A stretch of 64,000 nucleotides of DNA from Takakia lepidozioides (taxonomy: Eukaryota; Streptophyta; Takakiopsida; Takakiales; Takakiaceae), in NCBI GenBank assembly GCA_030704615.1, contig CM060734.1, forward strand, positions 24,614,001 through 24,678,000, written 5' to 3'. The notes beneath the pieces were generated by a model that worked only from the letters and a program-made list of their open reading frames with translations, was not told where the DNA came from and ran no database searches. Within the stretch, counting starts at the first letter, position 1; every line of letters begins with the position of its first letter. Shown in pieces: positions 31,558-46,500 of the stretch. The translations under genes were made by a program, and so were the position numbers.

Positions 31558-34500
31558 ATGGGAGGACCACCAGTCGACTGTCTGGGGAATCCCCTTGGGG
31601 CCGTCAGGGTTTTGTTTGAGAGAGCCTGCGGGGCTGCAGCATCTTCTGCAGATTTGACGCGATCAGATTGGGGTGTGAAGGAGCTCTTTGGCAACTGCCT
31701 GTATCGAGACAACGGTTTCATGCAGGTTCTCCCTCATTGCTGGCTAATTGTGTCTTGTTTGTGATCCGGATTTGTCACTAGTGCAACGCCAGCCAGATCT
31801 ATCATCCCAGACCTGGATTGTATCCACATTGGACAATCGACTGCAGTGTATTGCGTTATCTCGGAACACCTATCAGTTGTTCTTGAAGGGTGGGCCAAAA
31901 CGCAAGTGGGTAACTCAAAATCACTTGATTGGAGGGTATATTGTTGTGGTGGTAAAGTGTCCTGACCTTTGAAAGTGGGATGTTGGACATTTTGTATACA
32001 GGTGCCTGAGATCAACTCAGTGCAACTAGACTCAATTCCAGTCAATTCACTTGTCCGCTTTCGTGGCATGGTAACACTGTTTCCTGGCAATTACCCAGAA
32101 TTTCATGAGTTTTGATTGTAGAAGTAATCGGATACCGTTATGCCAGCCATCTGGTGGGTAGCCAATTTTCAGTGAGTCGGTTTCATTAGAGAAGTTTAAA
32201 GAGAGTGTTTTGGAATTGTGGCTGTGAATCCTTCAGGCTCACCTTCTCTATGGAGAGCTTAGCCGAAACTGAGTTCTGTGGTCTTGTGTTTGTGTGCATA
32301 AATTATGTTTATGGCAAGTTGGTCTTCAAGCACGTCTGAAGAAGCTGATTTAGTTTTAGCCCGTCATAAACCTCCTCAACCACCTATCGATGCTTTTAAA
32401 GTTCCCGTTTGATGACAGGAGGGGTGGAAATGGAGGGTGGGAGTTGACTTTTGTCTGTCCTGGTTTCCTTGTAACTTAGTATTGAACTCCCCTGACTCCC
32501 TGAGTTCTTGAAAGTATTTCACTTTGACTCTTCCTGTGCAGGTGCAAGACATGTTTGATGTTGAGTACTATGTCGGGGCTTACAAGGTGGGCACCTTTGA
32601 CCTCATGTTTTACTTTGTCCAAACAAGTTCTCCACAGACTCATCAGAAGAGAACTTATGGAAATACATGTCAGGAGAACTTGGAAGCTACCCACTCTCAC
32701 AACAAATCTCCATTTCTATCGGGAGACATTCTTGGTTCTCCGTGACGATAGAATCTTGTGCCCCAATTACCTTTCGATGCCTTTATCTCCCTCCCTCCTC
32801 AGGGCATTGGGGCGGTTCAGGGTGGGCTCCCACAGTCTATGGATAGAGACTGGTAGGTGGGAAAACCTGCAATGGGAGGATCACCTATGCCCAGCGTGCA
32901 CCGGGCGCAACCAGGAAATCGAAACTGAAGAACACTTCTTCTTTTATTGCCCTCTATACTATGAGATCCATTGGAGATTCAACTGTCTATTCCGTGGAAC
33001 CCAATCTCTCACTGACGTCTTCCATTATGAGGATCAGAAATGCTTGGCAGCTTATCTGCATGAGGCCTTGGCCCTTAGGCAATCCCTGGAGTTTGGGCTG
33101 TTTTTTGGCTCTGGTTTTGTTTCCTCTCTCTTGTTTTTTCCCATTTTTTCCCATAAGCTCTGTGAGCTTTCCGCGGACGTTATAAAGTACCATTTCATTT
33201 CATTTCATTTCAGCTTATCTGCATGAGGCCTTGACCCTTAGGCAATCCCTTGAGCAATAGTTGCTTTTGGGCTGCGGTTTTGTCCCTTTTGTCCCATAAG
33301 CTCTTTGAGCTTTCCGCGGACGTTATAAAGTACCATTTCATTTCATTTCCTTCAGAAATGCTTGGCAGCTCACCTGCATGAAGGATCGACTCTTACACAA
33401 TCCCTTGAGCTATAGTTACTTTTGGGCTGCTTGTTGCCCCCCTCTCTTTCTTGTTTCTTTCTTCCTCTTGTCCCATCATCGTTTTGAGCTTCCCGCGGAC
33501 ATTATTAAGTACCATTTCATTTCATTTCATTTGTTCTTGTGTTCTTTCTTCCTTTCTTTTGGCTCTGGTTTTGTCTCCTCTCTCTTGTTTTTTTCCATTT
33601 TGTCCCATAAGCTTTCCGCGGACATTATAAAGTACCATTTCATTTCATTTCATTTCTTCCTCATGGACAACACTCTGAGTATCTAAGTTCCTTCCTGCAC
33701 AGGATCAAGGAGCATGGCACACAGTAAAGTACATGGATGTGGCAGACATACCCAGTAGACTAGAAGCAGAAGTTCAAATGTGGGACCGCCATCTTTTCTA
33801 CTGTGTCCCGGTGCGTCCTTGTGTATTTTTCACTTCATCCTGATATGATCTTCCACCACTTTCATGCTTCTAAAGTTTTCCACCTTCCTCTTGAAAATTA
33901 CGCTGCTAAATGTACATCTTTCATGGCAGGAAAAAGGTCTAGGAATTTTTGACTCAGGTAGACATATATTGTATGAAGCTTTTCCAGTTGTCAGCACAGA
34001 AATATACGGACCATTCAATATGTCCTACTATACTTCATTCAAGGAACTCTAACTTGGTTTCTCCTCTTGGTCATTGTCTGTAATCAAAACTTTCATGTGT
34101 CTAATCGCTCTGTTTCTGTCCAAACTGAGCGTGGGGGTTATGGCCACAAGGCTACGGCAAACAAAATCTTATCAGTACATCCTGAAATCAAAATTTATAG
34201 GCTGGACAAGTAAAATTGCTATACAGAATAAACATGTAATGTGCATGGAGGGGTTCTTCAGGTTCCAGGTGAGAATCTGTGGGTGAAAGAAGCATCATGT
34301 TCAGAAAACTGGCGTAGCCCAACAGTGCTTGCAAGCACCCCAGCCCTAGGCGAGAAACGACCACGCCAACATCCCCTTGGAATAGAAGGGGCTGAGGTAC
34401 TCTCATCTACAGTGTGCACCCGATTGACACAGTGAAAATAGCAATGAGCAATCATTGCTACATTGACTTGTTGTGGCATCCAAATATGAAACATAGTTCT

Positions 34501-37500
34501 CTTGCATGACCTAAACGCCAGTGTGTATCTCAGGATTTTGGAATTTCTCGCAATTGGCTACAGGATGTGGATGCAGATACATCCTCCTTAGGTGATGCGA
34601 TTGACTCAAAGCGTTTGGTGTGTACTCAATCTCTCTTGTCTCTTTCTCTTCCACAATCGGTCCTAGTCAATGGCAATGGAGGACTTGCTTCGTACATTGT
34701 AGCTACTCCCAAATCTTGGTTGGCCGATTATAACATTGCCGAAGCTTGACCAGTTGAGGGTCTTTTGACTCCCGACCTGGACCCATCTGAAAGGTTGGTG
34801 GTAGTAGCCTCCGAGTAGCATTGGAATAGGAAAGTTGCAGCACAAAGATTCCTGTGCACTCTATTCTTCCTCATGTTTGTTCTTATGGCTATTATTTTGA
34901 TTAAAGTATTCCTATTTGCAAAGAGTAGTATGTTGACCTTTGTATGCAGATGAAGACACTGTATAATAATTCTTTGTTGGTGCGCGTCCAGAGAGATGGG
35001 AGTACAACTGCGGCCAGGACCATACTGGATGTAGTGCCTTACATGGACCTCAACATGCCCCTTAATTCCGGTGGAGAGCACAAGCTTGTTCCATGCCTCG
35101 TTAAGGTCCTCTCTCTCTCTCTCTCTGCTTTCCGCGGACGTTATAAAGCACCATTTCATTTCTCTCTCTCTCTGCCCAAACTGGGTGCGGGGTCTATGGC
35201 CACAAGGCTATGGCAAAGAACGTCTTATGAGTACATTCTCTCTCTCTCTGCCCCCTTTCTGATACATTGTCCGGGATATTCTCACAGGAGAGTGACCCTC
35301 TTCAGGACAATCACGAACATTGTCCCTGCACTGCTGTTCCTCAAAATCTTGAGGCTGAGCCTAAAGTCCTGGCCGTGGTGGGGTCTAATTGCTGGGCAGC
35401 TCACACACAGCAAGTGGACGCTTGTGTGAAGGGCTTTCTAGAGGGTATCTGGAAAACCCAAACTAATTGCCTTTATCAAGGTAAGTCACACTACTGGAAT
35501 GAGCCCCTCACAAAGGTAGTGTCTGTTCCCTCTCGTTCTGCCCAAACTGAGCACGGGGTCTATGGCCACAGGGCTACGGCAAACAACGCCTCATGAGTAC
35601 ATTCTCTCTCGCTCTCTCTCCCCCTATCACAAAGTCAGGCATAAAGCTTCCCTGAAATTTGCTTCCAGTTTGTTAAATGGGTGAGGACCTTACAGATGAT
35701 CTGATGGGCCTACCTACCCTCGCACTAGACTGAAATTAAACTCAGGGCAGGGAGTCTTCCTAGGTTGTCAATGCCCGATGTGCAGGCAACCTGAAGACAA
35801 GATCCGTTTTCTGGTACAATGTCTGGTGTATACTTATCAGAGATCGACCCTCTTCAGGACCATCGAGACATAGTACCTGCACCTCTGTTCAACCACTGTC
35901 AAAATCTTGCGGCTGAGCCTAAAGCCCTGGCCCTGTTGTGGTTTAATTGCTGGGCAGCTCACACACAGTAGATTGATGCTTGTGTGAAGGGCTTTCTAGA
36001 GGAAATCTGGAAAGTCCGAACTGATTGTCTATATCAAGGTAAGTCCCACCATTGGAGTGAGCCCCTCACAAAGGTAGTGTCTGTTCCCTCCGATTCTGCC
36101 CAAACTGGGCGCGAGGTCTATGGTCACAAGGCTAGGGCAAACAATATCTTATGAGTACATTTTCTCTCCCATTGAATGTCAGGTTGATTTGATCTGTGGT
36201 CCTAAAGTGTTGTTCTACTGCGTCCCATGGGCCCTTTTCGGCTTCTCTCCTATACCTAGAGATCAGAGGCAGACGTTACTGTCTCTTGAGAGAATCCTCA
36301 TAATTTGCAGGTCCTTCAGTTCTGAGGACCCGCAGTGCTCACATGAGGCACTCCAACTCTGAACGTTGCTAGGAGATTTTTGATACGTTCTTTATAGTGA
36401 CCCGTAGGCCCTCTGGACTCGAGTAGAAGTAGCAATTTTTTGTTCTCCTCTCCATTCATCAGTTTGCATTTACAGGCAATGCTTCCCTACTGACCAGCCC
36501 TTTCTTTTTCATTTATGAAGTTTCACAGACATGGCTACAGTCAGCAGGCTCCTTGAAACTGAATTGGCGATTATATTCAAATTTTTTGGTGCAACAGCTG
36601 GCAACAATACTTAAATTCAGGTTGAGTTTTGGTGAAGTGTAAAACCAAATAGGCATAAAAAAAGAAAAAAGGGTAATAGGTAATATAGGTAATATGGACA
36701 ATCCAACTCCAATATGGACAATATTGGACAATCCAACTGGTGGATTGGACAATCATATTGGACAATCCAACTCCACCTTCTTATTGTCCATATCAAATAG
36801 GTTGCATTGGCGATATCTAGCGGTGTACCTGTATAGATCTGGCTATAGTTACAAAATTGAGATCCGAAAATGAAGGCGCCAAGCCTATTTGATAATGAAG
36901 CGTTTTGGCACCGTGTCCCTATGTACAGAGTTGTAGCTGGCTCCAACAAAGTATTTTCATCCCATATTTCTATATTACTATTTCAACACCATATTTTATT
37001 TGTGGCTTTTTGGCTATTTTTTTCCTAAAAAAAAGGGCTGCACTGACAGTACGGTCATTCCATTAGTTGAGAATGCGTTCTGAAGAATGTGTTAAGAACC
37101 TGACTGAAAAGTTCTGGAATTTCACATACAAGGTAGTTGCACGCCTGTAGCCTAATGATATCTTTGCAGGTGTATGATGGTGCAGATGCAGACCTCAAAC
37201 TGAATGATGTAGTGGAGTTTTATGGGGTCTTCACGTTTGATCCAGAGCTGTCCACCGGTGGCTTCTCCCAGATGGTGGATTCAGTCAATGAAAATGATGC
37301 CGTGGGCTCTGCTTTCATTGAAGAACATATCTCCATTCGGCTACCTGCTAGCAAGGTGTGTATGTGGGGCGAGGTAGAGACTTGCTATTATCAGACTTTG
37401 TGTGCTATAGCCTTGTGGCCATAGCCATGTGCAAGGTTTGGGCAGAGCTGAAAAGGAGTGAGAATGATATATCTTCGGAAAGAAAACTCCATTAAGAGAG

Positions 37501-40500
37501 TTGTGTGTGCAGGTGCCCCGTTTGCAATGTATTACTTTGAGGAAGCTATCTCAGCAAGATCTCCTGTCGTCTTTTGCAAGCACTCAAATGGCTCCGGAAC
37601 CTCTCACAGTAAGTTCTTCACACTTCCCCACCTTTTGTTTATTTTGCTCCTTACTGCTCTTGTAAGCTCTTTGGGTTTCTTGTGGTGTTTATAAAGTTTT
37701 TAGGTTTTTTTTCATAGTTCCTCTCTCTGGGCCTTTGGGCCTCCCAATATCTTTCTTTTTTCCTTCCTTTTTGTGATAAAATGAGAGCATTCAGATGAGG
37801 GAGAGATTGTACTCATAAGACGTTGTTTGCCGTAGCCTTGTGGCCATTGACCCCGCGCCCAGTTTGAGCGGGAACAAAAGGGACAGAACCTACCTCTGTC
37901 AGGGGCTGACGTTGGTAGTAAGACTTACCTTCATATATAGAATTAATCCGGGTTTTCCAGATATCCTCTAGAAATCCCTTCACACAAGCATCAATCTGCT
38001 GTGTGTGATTTGCCCAAAAACTAGGCCTCAGGAGGGCCTGGGCTTTTGGCTCAGCCTCGAGACTTTCAAAGTTGGTAAACAGGGGTACAGGCACAATTCC
38101 CTTGATAGATTTGAAGAGAGCGTCTCTTTGGTGAGAGAACCCCGGACAGTGTATCAGAAAATGAATACTGTCTTCAGATTGCCCACACAACGGGCAATTG
38201 CACTCTCCCTTTCCTCTCTGCCTCTGTTTGCTGTTCAAAGGTAGGATTCCTGCCCTGAGTTTGAATTTCAGTCTAGTGCCGAGAGTGGGTAGACCCTTGA
38301 GGTCATCCAAGATGTCCTCCCCCATGTCACTGACTGGAAACAAGTTCAGGGAAGTTTTCTGCCTAACTTCATTTTCATCAGACAATCTCATGGCAACAGA
38401 CATGGCTTTGGACACTACAGTCTCTAAGTCAGATTTATCCAGCAGGGTCAAGACTTGCGGATCCAGGTCCAGGTCCTTGAGAATCTCTTCTACTCTCTTC
38501 TGCCAGGACTTAGCCTGTTTGACAGGGCGGTCCTGTTTCCAAGATATAGAGTCGATGAACTTAGGATATCTGGTGTTGGGCATATGTTGCAGCTGACCCC
38601 ACCATCTGACCTTGAATTCATCTCGTCGGGAGCTTAAGGATGGAATGCCAAACTCACCCCGAACAGCCACATTGGCTGTTTTGGAGCATGCTGACATACA
38701 CTCCTTAAGCACCCCCACTTGAATGGAGATCACTTCCTCCCTCTCCTCTGTCGTTGAATGCTACCACTGCACATTTGCTGACATGAGGGAGAGAGAAAGT
38801 GAGAGAGAATCCTTTTCTGTATATTACAAGAGTACTTGTTAATGTTATCTTCCTAGGTTCTATCCTAAGGAAGATGACTCTTCATAAGGAAGAGTCACAT
38901 CTGTTCAGATATGAACTGTCACAACTGTAGAATGAAGTGCTTCCTAATCTAAATTAGGTCTAACACTCCCACTTAGGAAGCATCATCCTCAGCTTCTCCT
39001 CCAAACAACCCTAACTTCTTAAGAAGATAGGAGTGTTTAACAAAGCCAAAGCCAAGTGGCTTTGTGAGGATGTCAGCCACCATGTCCGCAGTAGGGCAGT
39101 AAAGAACAAGGACCTGTTTGTTGAGAACTTGTTCGTGGATGTAGTGGAATTGTATGTCGATATGCTTAGTCCTATCGTGAAACTTAGTAGTGTCAATCAG
39201 AGCAATAGCACTCTGATTATCACAAAAGATAGTTGTGGGATCAGTGGCATTTAGAAATCCAAGGTCTTGGAGTAGATGTCGGAGCCAAATAGCTTCGGTG
39301 CTAGCTTTTGTCAAGGCCATGTACTCGGCGTCTGTGCTAGACAAGGCAATGGCCCGTTGCTTGCGACTGGCCCAGGTAATAACACCAGCAGAAAGAATAA
39401 AAGTGTATCCAGAGGTGGAATGTCTAGAATCGAGATTGCCACCCCAATCAGCATCAGAAAACCCATAAAGAGGGCGAGGCTGAAGAACGCGAGTGTATTG
39501 GAGATAGAGATATAGAGTGCCCTTGACGTATCGAAAGATACACTTTAACGGCAGTCCAATGGGGGCGACCAGGATTAGACATAAATTGGGCCACAACTCC
39601 CACTGGATAGGAAAGGTCGGGCCTGGTGCAAACCATGGCCCACATTAATGAGCCACAAGCAGATTTGTAAGGAACAGTAAGCATGAATTGTTTAGCCTCG
39701 TCAGTGGTACGAGAATCGTGGGTAGAGAGATGAAGGCCCAGTTCCATAGGGGTGCGAAGTGGTTTGCTATCTTGCATATTAAATTCCTTAAGCTTTTGAA
39801 GGAGATACCACTTCTGAGAGAGTCGTATCCAGCCAGCAACTCTGTCCCGGGTAACTTCATGACCAACACAATGGTGGACTTCCCCTAAGTCGGTCATCTC
39901 AAACTCCTTGAGACAGTCTTTCAAATAAGTAAGAAGAGAGAGACTGTTGCTTGTGATATTAGTGTCGTCCACATAAAGGGCTAAGATCCCAAAATCAGGG
40001 TGTTTATCATAAATGTAGACATTGGAATCAGCCGTAGAGCGAACAAAACCTATTTTAAGAAGGAAAGTATCAGTACGTTGATACCACATGCGAGAGGACT
40101 GTTTGAGTCCATAGATAGAGTGATGTAACTTGCAAGCTCGTTGGAGATCCCCGGCACCTTCAAGGCCATCGGGAATCTGCATATAAATGTCTTCGTCCAA
40201 TATCCCATTAAGGAATGCAGTTTCGACATCTAACTGGTGGACATGAAGATCATATTGAGCCACAAGTGCGAGAATAACCCGAATGGAAGCAATCTTCACC
40301 ACAGGAGAGAATGTCTCATGGTAGTCCACTCCGTAGGATTGTGTAAAGCCCTTGGCCACTAACCTTGCTTTGTAGCGTGCAATGGAACCGTCAGGATGCA
40401 TCTTTAGCTTGTAGACCCATTTGCATCCTACAGCTTGGCGTCCAGAAGGAAGAGCTGTAATGGTCCAAGTATGATTTCGCTCCATAGAGAGAAGCTCATC

Positions 40501-43500
40501 TTGCATAGCAGCTTGCCATTGAGGGGCATCTGGTCTGGAAAGGGCTTGATTATAAGTCGTGGGCTCAGTGAGGTCAACATAGTAAGTGAAGAAAGCGTGC
40601 TTCTTAGGGGTGGTAGGTTGAGCTAGACTGGATGGGGGTGAATAGGGTGTGGTTGGTATCCTGATTCTGGTACTTCTGTGAGGGGGAAGAGGAGACGGAG
40701 GACGAGAGCTGGGAAGAGAGGTGGATTCAGTAGCTTGGGTAGTAGAAGTACCTTGGGTAGTAGGCCGTCTAGAATATGTCTTTAGAACAACCTGAGGCGG
40801 TGTGCCAGGAGGGGTAGGTAAGATGGGAGGAGCTACTGCTCCCACTGGAGGTGCAGGGTAGGGTGGTGGAACAATTGTATTAGGATAGGGTTGAAAGAAA
40901 GTCAGCTCTTGCTGCAATTCTTCATCTGTAAGGCCATCAGCATTGAAAGATTCAGGGTTGACAAGAGATGAAGTAACATCTTCTAGAAATTGGACGTCAC
41001 GAGAAATAATAACCCTGCGATCAGACTTACGCTCCAGCTTATAAGCTTTAGAGGACTCACTATAACCTAAGAAGCGACATTCGATACTCCTAGGATCTAG
41101 CTTAGTACGAGTCTGTTCATGGACATGAGCAAAAGCAGTGCAGCCAAATACTCTCATATGAGATATGTCAGGTTTAGAATGATGCCATAGCTCATAAGGA
41201 GTTTTGTCTGGCGGTAAAGCTACGGTTGGAATACGATTGTTGACGTAAGTGGCTGTAATCAGGGACTCTCCCCAATATGACTTGGAGAGATGAGCATGAA
41301 AGATGGTAGATCGCACCATCTTCATGAGGGTTTGATTCATGCGCTCTGCAAGACCATTATGTTGAGGGGTATGAGGAACTGTCAACTGCCTATGTATCCC
41401 ATGCTGAGCACAGAAGTCAGTAAAGGCTTGCGAAATATATTCACCTCCATTGTCAGTTCAGAGAACCTGAACTGTTTTGTGGAGCTGATTTTCAGCATAG
41501 CTTTTCCACTCTTTGAAAGTGTGGAGAGCATGAGACTTCTTGCGTAATAAATACACCCTAGTGTAACGCGAGTAGTCATCAATTAAATCATAAAATAACG
41601 AAAACCAGAATGGGTTGCAGGTGTAAGAGGTCCACAGATGTCTGGGTGAACCAGACCTAGAAGCTTAGTAGCACGACTGGCACCATCCTTAGGGAAGGGC
41701 TTACGGTTGTGTTGGCCTTGGATACAAGACACACATGGGGAAAGTTTGGTCAGACTCATAGGAGCAATGCCCCGAACCATGTTGCCAGTGAACAGTTGGT
41801 GAAGCCGAGCTTGGCCAATATGGCCAAGACGGCAATGCCACACTTCAACAGGTGTGGCAGTAGATGCTGGGATGGCAACAATGGGAGGGGGAGGGCAGGA
41901 CTCACCAAGTTTGTAAAGATCATTTACTTGGGGACATTTGGCAATAAGCTGACCTTGGGAGTCGATAAGGGAACAAATTCCCCGGCGTAAAACCGTCTCA
42001 CCATTTGAAGAATCGAGGTGTTTGATGGAATAGAGGTTCTTGGTAAGGCCAGGGACATGAAGGACATTAGATACTATAATGGGCTCGCCATGAGGAAAGG
42101 TAACGTACACATCTCCTATACCAATTATAGATTGTGTCGAGTTGTCCCCTAAATAGACAACTTGAGCAGGATCTAGAGGAGTGTATGTATGAAAGTGTCT
42201 CCTATCATGGGCCATGTGGTCTGTGGCACCAGTATCAATGTACCAACTAGTATCCCTTGCAGGAGTAGGAGACAGCTGTGACCAGCAAGCGTCTAACAGT
42301 CTTTGGTCTGTCCAGAGTTTGAGCAGCTCGCTTTTCTGCAGCAATGCGCTTACAACAGTCCTTAATGACATGATTAGTCATCTTACAGTAGAAGCATTTT
42401 AAAGAACGCTTCCCATTAGAGCTAGAGGGCTGACTGGCAAACTGGACAGGGGATACAGTCGAGGTAGAAGGTCGACCTCCTCCTCGAGTGAACCCCCGCT
42501 TTTGGGTGTATAATAAAGTGGCAGCAGGTTCAGGATCATCATGTTTCATCATGGTCTCCTCCTGTAGTAGATAAGTGATCAGCTGTGTAAGGGTAAGAGC
42601 CTGATTTCCTCTTAAGGCTGTTAAGAAATTACGATATGAAGGTGGCATACTACGCATCAAGGATATAACAGCCTCCTCGTTAGATACCCTAGAACCAGCA
42701 GAGCTAAGTTGATCTAACAAAGCTCGAAAAGCATGAATATGCTTAGTAAGGCTAGCTCCCTCCTTGAACTTTAGAGTGACAAGCTGATCCTTAATATACA
42801 TCTTGGTCACCGTGTCTTGCGCATCATGTAGATTGTTAAGTGTTGTCCATGCTTCTGGAGTGATGGTAAAAGCTGTAACATGACTTATCTGGCTATTATC
42901 TAGGCAATTAAGAAGATATGATAACGCTATGTTATTTTGGTTATCCCATTCTGTCTTGCTGCCAGCGCCAGTAGCAGGAGTATGCACAACTGCTCCTCCT
43001 GCAGCTGGGATGGGTGTGGTGGGTCTTGGCACTGTGCCATCAACAACACCTTGCATTTTCTCAGCTCTTAGAAACATTAGGAACCTATGTTTCCACACAT
43101 GGAAATAAGTTCCATCGAATTTGGGAAGGTCCGTGACCTTTAAGCCTGACATCTTCCCAACGATCTGTTGACTTCACAATGAAATCAACAGAGCTGTTTT
43201 TAGAACTTCTTCCTCTTCAGAAGAACTAATACGAACCCGGCTACGCTGATCTTAAAGTGCTTTATTTTTCAAAGCAGCTTGCTCGAATTATATTTCAGTT
43301 TTGTTGTGCTTCTGACAAGCACCTAAAAGATAAATGAATAAGTGAGATCCTATGGTTCGAGGCGTCCCCCGTTCCGCAGGAGTCGAGGCGTCCCTCGACT
43401 ACTGTGGATCCCACTAGACACTTTAGTTGGTTTCACAGGATGGCTCTGATACCATGTGATAAAATGAGAGCATTCAGATGAGGGAGAGAGAAAGTGAGAG

Positions 43501-46500
43501 AGAATCCTTTTCTGTATATTACAAGAGTACTTGTTAATGTTATCTTCCTAGGTTCTATCCTAAGGAAGATGACTCTTCATAAGGAAGAGTCACATCTGTT
43601 CAGATATGAACTGTCACAACTGTAGGATGAAGTGCTTCCTAATCTAAATTAGGTCTAACACTTTTTCTCTTATGGAACTATATGTCGGGAGAACTTGGAA
43701 GCTACCCAATCTCACGACAAAGCTCCATTTCTATCGAGAGACATTCTTGGTTCTCCGAGATGATAGAATCTTGTGGCCCAATTACCTTTCGGCATCTTTA
43801 TCTCCTTCCCTCCTGAGGGGTGGGCTCCCACAACCTACGGATAGAGACTGGCAGATGAGAAAACCTGCAATGGGAGGACTGCCTATGTCCAGCTTGCACA
43901 GGGCGCAACCGGGAAATTGAAACTGAAGAACACTTCTTCTATTGCCCTCTATACTACGAAATCCGTGGGAGATTCCACTGTCTATTCTGCGGAACCCAAT
44001 CTCTCACTGAAGTCTTCCACTATGAGGGTCAGAAATGCTTGGCAGCTTGCCTGCACGAGGCCTTCACCCTTAGACTATCACTCGAGCAATAGTTTTTATT
44101 TTTGGCTCTGGTTTTGTTTCCTCTCATGTTTTCTTCCATTTTGTCCCATAAGCTCTATGAGCTTTCCGTGGACGTTATAAAGCACCATTTCATTTCATTT
44201 CTCTGTTGTCCCATACGACCCTGGGATGTTATAATGTCTTTTTTTGCTTCCTTTCCAGTGCTTCCCTACTGCCACAAAATACAGATGGTGTGGAAATTGT
44301 GTCCAAAGAGGACCACAATAGAGCATCAGACGAGAACTTCTGGAATTTCACATCAGGCAGACGTGGAAACCAGCCAATCTTACATCAAAACTGCAGTTCT
44401 ATCCGGAGACATTCTTGGTCCTCCGTGATGATAGAATCTTGCGGCCCAATTACGTGTCTGCAGCTCTATCTCCCTCTATGGTCAGGGTAGCTCCCACAGT
44501 CTGCGTATAGAGACTGGTAGGTGGTACAACCTGCAGCGTGGTCCACCTACGCCCCGCTTGCTTTGTGAACAACAGGGAAATCGAAAGTGAAGAACATTTC
44601 TTCTTTCGCTTCCCTTTCTACTATGGGATCCATGGGATATTCAATTGTCTGATACCCATCTCTCACGGAGGTCTTTCACTACAAGGATCAGAAATGCTTG
44701 GCAGCTAAAGTGCTTGAGGCATTGACTCTTAGAGAATCCCTTGAGAAGTAGTTGCTTTTGAGCTGCTTGTAGAGGCCCCCTCTCTTGCTTGTTTCTTTCT
44801 TTCTGTTCCCATAAGCTCTTTGAGCTTTCCCGGATTATAAAGTACCATTTCATTTCTTTTGTTCTACTTTGTCCCATAAACCCTTGGACGTTACAGTGTT
44901 TTTCTTTTTCCTTTCTTTTTTGCTGGCATGCACTACCTCTTCTATGCTGTACTTTGCTTGATGTAAAGAAGGGACAGCAGAGAAGAGAGACAGACAAGCA
45001 GTGATACAGATGCATGCAGATTCGCAGTGACAAATGCTGCACTACGTCTCTATAACTCTACCTTTGAAACTCACTACAGTATCCTTGGCAGAACTTCTAG
45101 GTCTAACAGTGAGGGGTCTTCTGCTGAATGGAGGGACACAGTTGGAAAAACTGTTCCTATGATTCAAAACAGCCCTGATGAACTGGAGTATATTTCAATG
45201 GCTTATAACGCTCCCATTAGTTCTTCTGAGATTGTGGAAGCAATTGAACATTTAAATGGATATAAAGCTGGTGGACCTGATGGTATTGTCAACGAGCTTA
45301 TCAAGCACGGTGGCGATCCCATGATAGAGGCCCTAGTTCTCCTCTTTAACCTTATCTGGAAGACTGAAATGATCCCCTTCCGCTGGCGACAGGGGGTCAT
45401 TGTCAATCTATACAAGAAGGGTGACAGAGAAGAACCGGGGAACTACCGTGGCATCACGCTCCTCAATGCTGTTGGCAAGACATTCTGCAGAGTTATAAGT
45501 ACTCGTCTCGAGGTTGATCTGGAGTCTAGAGGTTGTTTCCACAAAGGCCAAGCTGGCTTTCGGCGAAACAGGGGCTGTGTGGATCATATCTTCACTCTAA
45601 GCCAGATTATCCAGGGAAGGAAAAAAGAAGGGAAACCCACTTTTGTTTTTTTCCTGGATGTCAAAAAGGCTTATGACACAGTGTGGAGAGATGGCCTATG
45701 GTTCCGCCTCTGGTCTTGTGGGATCAAGGGAAAGATGTGGAGAGTTGTCCACAACTTGTATGCTCACACCAAAAGCTGTGTCACTGTTAACGGACAGAAG
45801 TCCAACTTCTTTGACATAGACCAAGGTGTAGCTCAAGGATGTACTCTCTCCCCTCTGCTCTTCAATGTTTTCATCAATCAACTCCTCGAGGATGTGGAAA
45901 GTGAGGGATTTGGGTTAAGGGTGGGTGATACCACCATACCAGCCCTTATGTTTGCGGATGACTTCGCAGGCATAGGGGAGACTCCAACCAATCTCCAGGA
46001 GTTGATTGATTGCGCGAAGAGATACTTTGATCTTTGGGGGTTAGAGGCTAATGTCAGCAAATGTGCAGTGGTAGCATTCAACGACAGAGGAGAGGGAGGA
46101 AGTGATCTTAAGTGGCAGTGGGGTAGCCAAGAGATCCCGGTCCTCCCTTCCTACACTTACCTAGGCGTTGAGTTTTCCTCTAATTGTAATTGGGATGCAC
46201 ATAAACGGAAAGTTGTTCAGACTGGCAAGGGCAAAGCTCTGGGGCTCACTAAATTTTTCCACTGCAGAGGGGTCAACTCTGAGGTTAAGAAAACCATGCT
46301 TTGTCGCGTTATTAGACCTGCCTTGGAGTACGGATCTGCAATATGGGTTGATAACTCCAACCAGGCTAAGTCTCTAGAATCCATTCAAGTGGGGGTGCTT
46401 AAGGAGTGTATGTCAGCATGCTCCAAAACAGCCAATGTGGCTGTTCGGGGTGAGTTTGGCATTCCGTCCTTAAGCTCCCGACGAGATGAATTCAAGGTCA

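Larger units (their letters stand above)
37772..43660 (-). mobile_element. Full-length Ty1/copia retrotransposon in ETG1 intron 9
   Basis: An antisense copia element with 206-bp LTRs (TGTTAGACC ... TTTTATCACA on its own strand). Its 5' LTR is 43455-43660; its 3' LTR is 37772-38965 but is split by a LINE (37806-38782). The tRNA-Met primer-binding site (TGGTATCAGAGCCA on the minus strand) is at 43441-43454. A purine tract (AAGTGGGAG) lies directly before the 3' LTR. TSD is CTTTT. I find one base difference between the LTR copies (AGAATG vs AGGATG), so the insertion is recent. Coding order is Gag, protease, integrase, RT, RNase H, as in copia. A few frameshifts and a stop make it defective. Confidence 0.95.
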
